DNA from: Poa pratensis
Lineage: Eukaryota; Streptophyta; Magnoliopsida; Poales; Poaceae
Assembly: GCA_947311845.1 (NCBI GenBank)
Contig: CAMZMU010000081.1
Span: 1,203,715-1,267,714 of the forward strand
Direction of reading: 5' to 3'
DNA: 64,000 nucleotides
The position numbers were made by a program, and so were the translations under genes. Below are positions 58,001-64,000 of this stretch, one piece after another (within the stretch, counting starts at the first letter, position 1; each line of letters begins with the position of its first letter). The notes beneath the pieces are model-generated. The model did no database searches, was not told the DNA's origin, and saw nothing but the letters and a program-made list of their open reading frames with translations.

Positions 58001-58066
58001 AAATGGAATGCAGATGAGATGATGAATGTATGCATGATTTTGGAATTTGAAAATTGGGATGTTACA
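55055..58066 (-). repeat. 5' LTR of the outer chromovirus, 3,012 bp
   Basis: On the minus strand it starts TGTAACATCCCAATTTTC and ends ...GGGGGTTCTACA. It contains a GC-rich block (57,080-57,770) with frames open on both strands, which is LTR leader and not a gene. Compared with the other LTR it carries about 33 extra bases near 55,677-55,710. Confidence 0.9.
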
Positions 58067-58071
58067 CTCCG

Positions 58072-60770
58072 CTTTTTCCTAGAATACTGCTATTCTTTAC
58101 TTAAACTTGTTGAGTATTCAGTTTTTGTTATGTTAGCTTCTGGCTCTCGTTTTTCATGTATCTCTTGTTCAGAGCTATTAGTTTCTTTATTAGAAAGTAC
58201 TCTCTTGCTTTACTTATATTTGTTTGGAGAGTTGTTCAAATAAGTTGATTGGTGTTTGGTTGGAGCAGAAAATGTTATGCATGTGGTAGTGGTATAATGA
58301 AAAAATTGCATAATCTTGTAGATCATTGAACTTTGATAACTTGATTCCATGCAAATGTTTTGAGGTATTAAATAAATAGATGTTAAAGCTTGCTGGTTAT
58401 TTAAGTTAAAACTCATTAGTGTTGTTGCCGTTAAAGCTTGTTCCGTGCTACAAACTCTACTAATTGTTGAAGGTGTACTTGTTCTTGATAGCTGTTCTAG
58501 TCTGAAGGTAATTCGTGATAACATAGTTGCGTGGTAAGGTCGAGGGATCTAACAGGGTACTTGTGCTGCCGTGAATGGCCCTCCTTGGAGTAATTCTAAT
58601 CTTGCTCTTAATGTTGAATCTGCTAGTTGTTTGTAATAAACTTGTGAGTTCTTTTTGACTATTGAGCTACGGTTTTTGGCACTTCCACCATCCAAATTTT
58701 GCTAGCCTCTTCAGTGTTGTGCATTGCCCTCTTCTCACAATGAGAGTTGGTGCATACTTCGCCAGTACATCCAAACCCGGTGGGAGAACTTCCTCTCATT
58801 CTTCTACACATAAGCCTATACATCTTTCTCGAAACAGCCACCATACCTACCTACGGATGAACGCTGCTACTCATAGTGGTAGCTACACACCACTTCGCCA
58901 GCCGACACCTGTCCCTGTAGTCAAACAAGATTATCGGAACAACTTCCTCTAATCTCCGCATGCATACTTTGTTAGTGTCACATCAGACTTCACGTGGCAG
59001 TCAGTGTGTTTGAATTCAAAAATTGAGACCCGCCATCGAGAGTTGGAGGTACTGACAGAAGTAGAAAGAAAAGCTGAATCTCACAAAACCATGCTTGGTG
59101 CATGGGTCCACAAAGATCATGTTGGACAAACAATGCTCCGCCAAAGCAATAAAGCACTAACGAAATTAATTTTGATCAAAAACTTGAGATAACGGGTATG
59201 TGCCAAAAAAGGTCTCATAAGTAGTTATTAATAAAATTGAAGTAATAACCCAATGTACCGCACAAGGTGTAGGGGATCAACCGTGATCGTTCAAAAGTCA
59301 AAAAGCATACAGTACATAGCAAGATCCATCGCGTCATCCATGCACAGTTCCACGTTCACGCGCTAGCTGGAACAACTCCCGCCAAGTAGTAGTTTGGAAA
59401 CGTGGCCCCACACACGACAGTGGATTAACATACCTTCACGTGATGTGGTCAACGAGCTCGCGCAGTGCTCTCCCCCGAAGCTCGGATCTCAAAGCATATC
59501 CTACGGCGTCGGAGGCATGCGCAGCTACCACTATGACTAGAGTAACACCTCTCATACCTACCTATCACAGCATATCCATAGCTGTTCCGAGATATAATGC
59601 CATGCAACTTCCATCATACATTACATGACTTGTTGTCATTCATTATTGTTTTATTGCTTTGCATGATCATATATATCTGATGTGTGGTTTTACCCATGTT
59701 ACGCTAGATCATTGCACATCCTGCTACACTAGCAGAGGCTTTCAGTTTCATACATCATGTTGTATTCATTATGAGTTTTTGTACAAAAAAGTGTGTTTTC
59801 AAATTAGGATGTTGCCCCTACCATTGAGGGAGAGAAAGTGAAAGAGCCATGGAGGTCATTTAAAAGCAAAAAAATATAAAAAAGAGAAAAATAGAAATAA
59901 AAAAGAAATAAAAAGAGAGGAGGCAACATTACTATCCTGTATTTCACACTTGTGCTCATGTTTAGCACCTATGTTTCAGAGTTATCATATTTGTGCTCAT
60001 GTTCAGCATCTATGCTTCATTTGAGAGAGTTTTCATGTTTCATTAGTATAACTATGTGCGGAACTTCTCATTATAGAGTTTGGGTTGTATATCCAATGAT
60101 GAGCCTCCTCAAAAGTGCTCTAGGTATTCATGATCAACCGAGTTGGATGCACCCCCACTAGTTCCATTGGAGAGTTTTCATACACTTATAGCTCTACGTG
60201 CATCCGTTGCATGACAATCACTACTCCTTGCATAGCTTCGATTATAAGACTTCCTCTTGTCTAATGATCACTTTTAGCTTTGTGAGACTTTCTTCCATTG
60301 GCCTTCCAAACCCCCATTAATGTTCTCTTTGCCATAACATCCTGGTGCCAACACCAAATGCTCACGCTCACTGGTTGAGTAAAACTTTGAAACAGTTGAT
60401 TCATGACGTTCATGTTTATTTTTACTTGACTGGATCCTTTCCGTGTTGTGAAAATTGCTTGATGCTTGAATAGAAGGATAGAACTTCTACTCTGAATACT
60501 TAAATCATATTTAATGAACCTTGTACGGTTTCATGTCTCCAAAGTATCATTTATGAAAGGTTTTGACTTGTTTAACTGTCTTGCTTTATCATTGTTTCTT
60601 TAATATCAATTATAGACATTTACTTTGAATGATTTGATCTCAGTTCACATGTTGTACATTACTATTTGATCAAGATTGTGTTGGTAGCATGTCACTTCAA
60701 AAAATATCGTTGTTATCATTTACCTACTCGAGTACGAGTAGGAACTAAGCTTGGGGATGCTCATACGTCT
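58072..60770 (+). other. Internal region of the TGATACGTCTC element, no coding capacity
   Basis: 2.7 kb of AT-rich sequence ending in cgagtacgagtaggaactaa and then gcttggggatgc just before the 3' LTR. Phrases such as gttggtgcatacttcgcc and ttcgccagtacatcc are familiar from Triticeae retroelement internal regions. No frame has gag or pol motifs; the longest is 96 codons (58,662-58,952). Confidence 0.6.
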
Positions 60771-61574
60771 CAAACGTATATATCATTTTTTATGTTCCAT
60801 GCTTGTTTTATAACCAATGCTACATGTTTTACTTACAGTTTATATCATTTTATGCATTTTCTGGGACTAACCTATTAACAAGATGCCACAGTGCCAGTTC
60901 CCGTTTTCTGCTGTCTTTTTGTTTCAGAAAACCTAGTAAGGAAATATTCTCGGAATTGGACGAAATTTCACGGAGCCCGGTTTTATGAAGACGCGAAGGC
61001 GGAGTCCAAAGGGCAGCCAAGGAGGCGACCCAGGAGCCCAAACGCCACCTCGGAACGAAAGAAGGTGGGGCCGCGCTGGGGGCGTCTGGCTGCCTCGGGT
61101 GTCCCCTCACGCCGCCTCTTCGCCTATATATTCACTCCGTCCCGATAACCCTAAAGACCCGAACAAAAATCCACGAAAAGTTTTGTAGCCGCCGTTGTCG
61201 CCAACCCTAGTTCGGGAGGGTTCTGAAACTCTTCCCAGCACTCTGCCGGAGGGGGAGATCATCACCGGAGGGCTCTACACCGCCATGCTTGCCTCCAGAG
61301 TGATGCGTGAGTAGTTCTCCATTGGACTAGGGGTCCATAGCAGTAGCTAGATGGTTGTCTCTTCTTCTTGTGCTACCATGTTCAGATCTTGTGAGATGCC
61401 TAACATGATCAAGATCATCTTTATGTAATGCTACATGTTGTGTTTGCTAGGATCCGTTGAATTGTGAAGTTATGATCAAGTTTATTCATCTATCTATCTA
61501 TATATTTTATTTATGATCTTGCATGCTCTCCGATGCCAGTGGTTGCTTTGGCCAAGTAGTTGCTAGTGTCTCCA
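60771..61574 (+). repeat. 3' LTR of the TGATACGTCTC element (truncated by insertion)
   Basis: Starts tcatacgtctcaaacg (one substitution against the 5' copy) and aligns to it until the next element begins at 61575. It retains a TATA-like ctatatattc at about 61,125 that the 5' copy lacks. Confidence 0.75.
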
Positions 61575-62068
61575 TGACGAGGGGTACACTCATCAAATCC
61601 CATGGTTAAAGACCCAGGTTGAGATTATGGGGAGAGAACGTGGTAGTACTGGTAGTTTCGTCGGCTGACAAGCAGAGGCAAAGATTTACCCAGGTTCAGG
61701 CCCCTCGGGTGGAGGTAAAGACCCTACTTCCTGCTTGTCTGGTATTGATTGTGTGAGATTATGCGATTATAGGGAGCTCTGGCGAGGTATCGATCTCGCT
61801 AGAGCTTTTGGTGGTTCGAGTATGGCTTGGTCCTAGATCGGCCCCCTCCCAGCCCTTAAATAGGCTGGGTCTCGGGAGTTTGTAACCGACCTAGTTTACA
61901 CATAAGGAAAGTATAAACCGACTATGCCTATGTCTAATCTTGGAGGGTACTCCATCTTGTTGGGCCTCTTGCCTTGGGCTTCGAGTTGGCTCTTCGCTTA
62001 TTGGGCCTTAGTCGTCACGTGCACCAGGTACCCTCACGGTAGGGTACCCGAGGTGTATACCCTTGTCA
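61575..62068 (+). repeat. Putative 5' LTR with extended inverted ends, 494 bp
   Basis: Terminal 15-16 bases are imperfect inverted repeats. A ttaaatagg TATA-like motif lies at about 61,855. No primer-binding site is obvious directly after it. Confidence 0.55.
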
Positions 62069-63329
62069 GTAGCCCCCGAGTACTTGTCTGACTCGAAGAA
62101 TCGGGCATGGACTCATTCGTAAGTGCACGTCATTTGCTTTGTATTTTGTATTGTATAATTGGAATTCCTGTATGAATAACACATGCTGGCTATGTCGAGT
62201 ATCTCATTGACTGTGGTTTTTTTAATGATGATCAAGGATAATAGCTTAGCAGGTCCAGTACACTCGACGGATCGGGACTGGTTAACTACACATTCGGGTA
62301 AAACCTTACTAACTTTCAATCAAACTCGAGTCCCCGGACTCGAATCTGGAACAAACTGGTCAGATTCGACTAGGCCACGGAGGTCTTACTGAGTCGATCT
62401 GCAGTACAGATTTGAATTTTACCCAACGCATCCGTCAGAATTTTTCATCATGTCTGCTGACACGGAAAATATTAGGATTGTCATTGCTGGAACGGTCCTT
62501 AGCCCAGCTCGAAAGTTCGGCGGGTCTTACCTTTGCACTATGCGTGCAGCATCCGAGGTATTTGCGGCGAACGCAACTCGGGAATGTTTCGAGTATGATT
62601 TTGTATATATGAACTGAGCCGATGATTCTGTCGACTGACATTTTGTCATTATTCTATCGGGTGCGCGATAGCGCTCCCGATGGGAGTAGCCCCCGAGATT
62701 GTGCTTTATTGCTTGCAATGGAGGATAATCTCAAATCCTTTTTATCCTACACTCTTAGTCGAATAAATTTTTGATACGCTCCCGATGGGAGTAACATGTC
62801 TTTGGTCGTAGAGACAGTCGAGTGACCATACACCCGAAAACAATCGAGTGATTGATATGCATTGGGCGAACCCGAAATCTTTTCTGAACAAATCTCTTGC
62901 AATGACGTCAGGGATGACGTTTATGGCGACTGCGCCACCTGACACGCGGTGGCGTGCGCTATGCTGAGATGGATGGGACGTGACACGTATGTGGGCCCAT
63001 TGTGCAGCGCTTGACCAAACGCCGCCACCGTTTGGACTAGATTTGACCGTTCTGACACGGTTTTTACGGGGCCGTGATGATGGTTCCTCGTTTTTCGTGC
63101 GTAGTGGGCAGAGTGGCCGGCGACGGTTGCCCTCCGCGGCTACCACGTGTATGGCTGGATATGCAGCTCTGCCCACGATCTCGTATCAACGATGCGGATT
63201 CATTGTGCTGAGGTTAAAAGGGTGTGGCAGCGTAAATAATTCTTTTTACTTGCCATCTGTGCACCGCCGCCGTTGCTCTTCTTCCTCCTCTGCCTACGCA
63301 TCCCTCTCTCTTGCGAACCACCACCTCCA
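62069..63329 (+). other. Leader of the right-hand LTR element, non-coding
   Basis: Contains the phrases tagcccccgagtacttg and tagcccccgagattgtg, repeated about 620 bp apart, and gctcccgatgggagtagccc, also partly duplicated (62,670 and 62,780). No coding signal. Confidence 0.45.
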
Positions 63330-64000
63330 TGGCGCCCAAGAGAACGCGCGCCGTGCTGGTGGGAGTGCAGCACCGCCGCCGCCAAGGGTGACGCGGACGT
63401 GACCTTGGACAAGAAGACCGGCGACTGGACGCGGTCCACCATGAAGCTGTCCAGGCTGGAGGGCTATCGGCGGGATGGATGGATCCCCTCCGCCGAGCTG
63501 CTGACGACGCGCCTCCCCGGAGACGAGGTAAGCCCTCAACCCAAGGAGGGCGAGCGCGTATGCTTTCACGATTTCGTGAATAGGGGATTCTCATTCCCTA
63601 TTCACGATTTTGTGCGGGCTCTGATGTACGCGTACAAGGTGCAACTGCACGATTTTACGCCCAACTCCATTATGCACATTGCTGTATTCTTTGTGCTGTG
63701 TGAGTGTTTCTTGGGTGTGCACCCACATTGGGGTCTTTGGAAGAAGATCTTTACTGTGAGGGAGAACGCCGGAAGAAGGGCGTTTATGCTGTTGGCGGCT
63801 TCAACATTCAGAGCCGCAAAGAAGTCGCATATTTCGACATTAAACAAGTCGAATCTGCGCAAGGTTGGAGGCAGAAGTGGTTCTACTTCACCACCAACCA
63901 AGAGGGACTGCCGCTTTGATCCCCACGCGCCTCTGGTGAAGACACGGGCTTGGCTGCATCAGACCACAGCTGCTGAAGAGGCTGAGGTGAAGCCTTTGAT
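63330..64000 (+). pseudogene. N-terminal part of a 'putative gypsy type transposon' (Transposase_28-like) protein
   Basis: Starts MAPKRTRAVL at 63330 but the frame changes within 60 bp. The main frame from about 63,400 reads DWTRSTMKLSRLEG, FVRALMYAYKVQLHDFTPNS, FFVLCECFLGVHPHWGLWKK, then changes frame near 63,750 to VYAVGGFNIQSRKEVAYFDI and QGWRQKWFYFT. A further change near 63,915 gives FDPHAPLVKTRAWLHQ at the edge. This order is that of the plant Transposase_28 domain found at the front of many grass retroelement proteins of unknown role. At least three frame changes break it here. Confidence 0.7.

Larger units (their letters stand above)
32230..58066 (-). mobile_element. Outer Gypsy chromovirus (Tekay-like), minus strand, interrupted in its 3' LTR
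   Basis: A full-length element with a 5-bp target duplication CTCCG on both sides (32225-32229 and 58067-58071). On the minus strand the order is: 5' LTR (58066-55055), tRNA-Met primer site, accessory ORF, gag, protease, reverse transcriptase, RNase H, integrase with chromodomain, polypurine tract, and 3' LTR (49170-32230, split by the inner element). Domain order and the C-terminal chromodomain place it in the Ty3/Gypsy chromoviruses; the long LTRs suggest Tekay. Gag-pol has about ten frame changes, so this copy is not autonomous as read. Confidence 0.92.
30476..61574 (+). mobile_element. LTR retrotransposon with TGATACGTCTC ends, apparently non-coding, heavily interrupted
   Basis: The 5' LTR begins TGATACGTCTCAAACG at 30476. 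A matching 3' LTR begins at about 60771, directly after the polypurine-like aagcttggggatgc. Between them, once other insertions are removed, is the region 58072-60770, which has no coding frame over 100 codons and no retroviral motif. The 5' part holds a solo LTR (31576-32132) and the Gypsy block (32230-58066); the 3' LTR is cut at 61574 by the next element. The style of the ends matches long-LTR Triticeae families, but I do not assign a name. Confidence 0.7.
61575..64000 (+). mobile_element. LTR element carrying a 'gypsy-type transposon' domain, runs off the window
   Basis: Inserted in the 3' LTR of the preceding element. A 494-bp LTR-like unit (61575-62068) begins TGACGAGGGGTACAC and ends GTGTATACCCTTGTCA, unusually long inverted ends. 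It is followed by gtagcccccgag and 1.2 kb of non-coding sequence, then a coding region from about 63,330. The second LTR would lie outside the window. Confidence 0.6.

Overview
This window is grass nuclear DNA, most likely Triticeae or a close Pooideae relative. The evidence is intron-containing plant genes, GC-rich grass-type exons, Stowaway and Tourist MITEs, two Helitrons, and a deep stack of long-LTR Gypsy elements with chromodomains. One LTR family starts TGATACGTCTC, as in familiar Triticeae retrotransposons.

Layout. Bases 1-9,300 are gene-poor and hold exon-like relics, two LINE fragments, a GC-rich MULE-like element and a degraded PIF/Harbinger transposase. A compact intact-looking single-exon membrane-protein gene (probably DUF716/TMEM45 type) lies at 9,998-10,912. 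From 11,000 to 23,300 there are two Stowaway MITEs, a Tourist-type MITE split by a 3.1-kb Helitron, an old LTR relic and two further TIR elements. The clearest host gene is a four-exon DHHC protein S-acyltransferase on the minus strand (23,524-25,147); its third exon is one base out of frame.

From 25,680 to the right edge nearly everything is transposable elements inserted into each other. A Copia fragment carries a 4.0-kb Helitron in its LTR. That Helitron holds the 5' coding piece of a mitochondrial carrier gene and a degenerate tandem repeat. The Copia fragment is cut by an LTR element (30,476 to beyond 61,574) with no recognisable coding region. This element carries a solo LTR and a 25.8-kb Gypsy block. 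The block is an outer minus-strand chromovirus (32,230-58,066, target duplication CTCCG) with an inner plus-strand chromovirus (33,193-47,152, target duplication GTGCA) in its 3' LTR. Another LTR element with a 'gypsy-type transposon' domain begins at 61,575 and runs off the window.

Most notable observation: both chromoviruses, though of different families, carry an extra uninterrupted ORF between the primer-binding site and gag. The two ORF products resemble each other (conserved N-terminal domain, coiled coil, acidic C-terminal part), while gag-pol in both is broken by many single-base frameshifts. The LTR of the inner element also contains exon-like segments that join into one acidic reading frame. 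Many differences between LTR pairs, and the break in the host gene, are single-base indels, so residual assembly error is a real alternative to decay. Family names come from motif recognition by eye; no searches were run.
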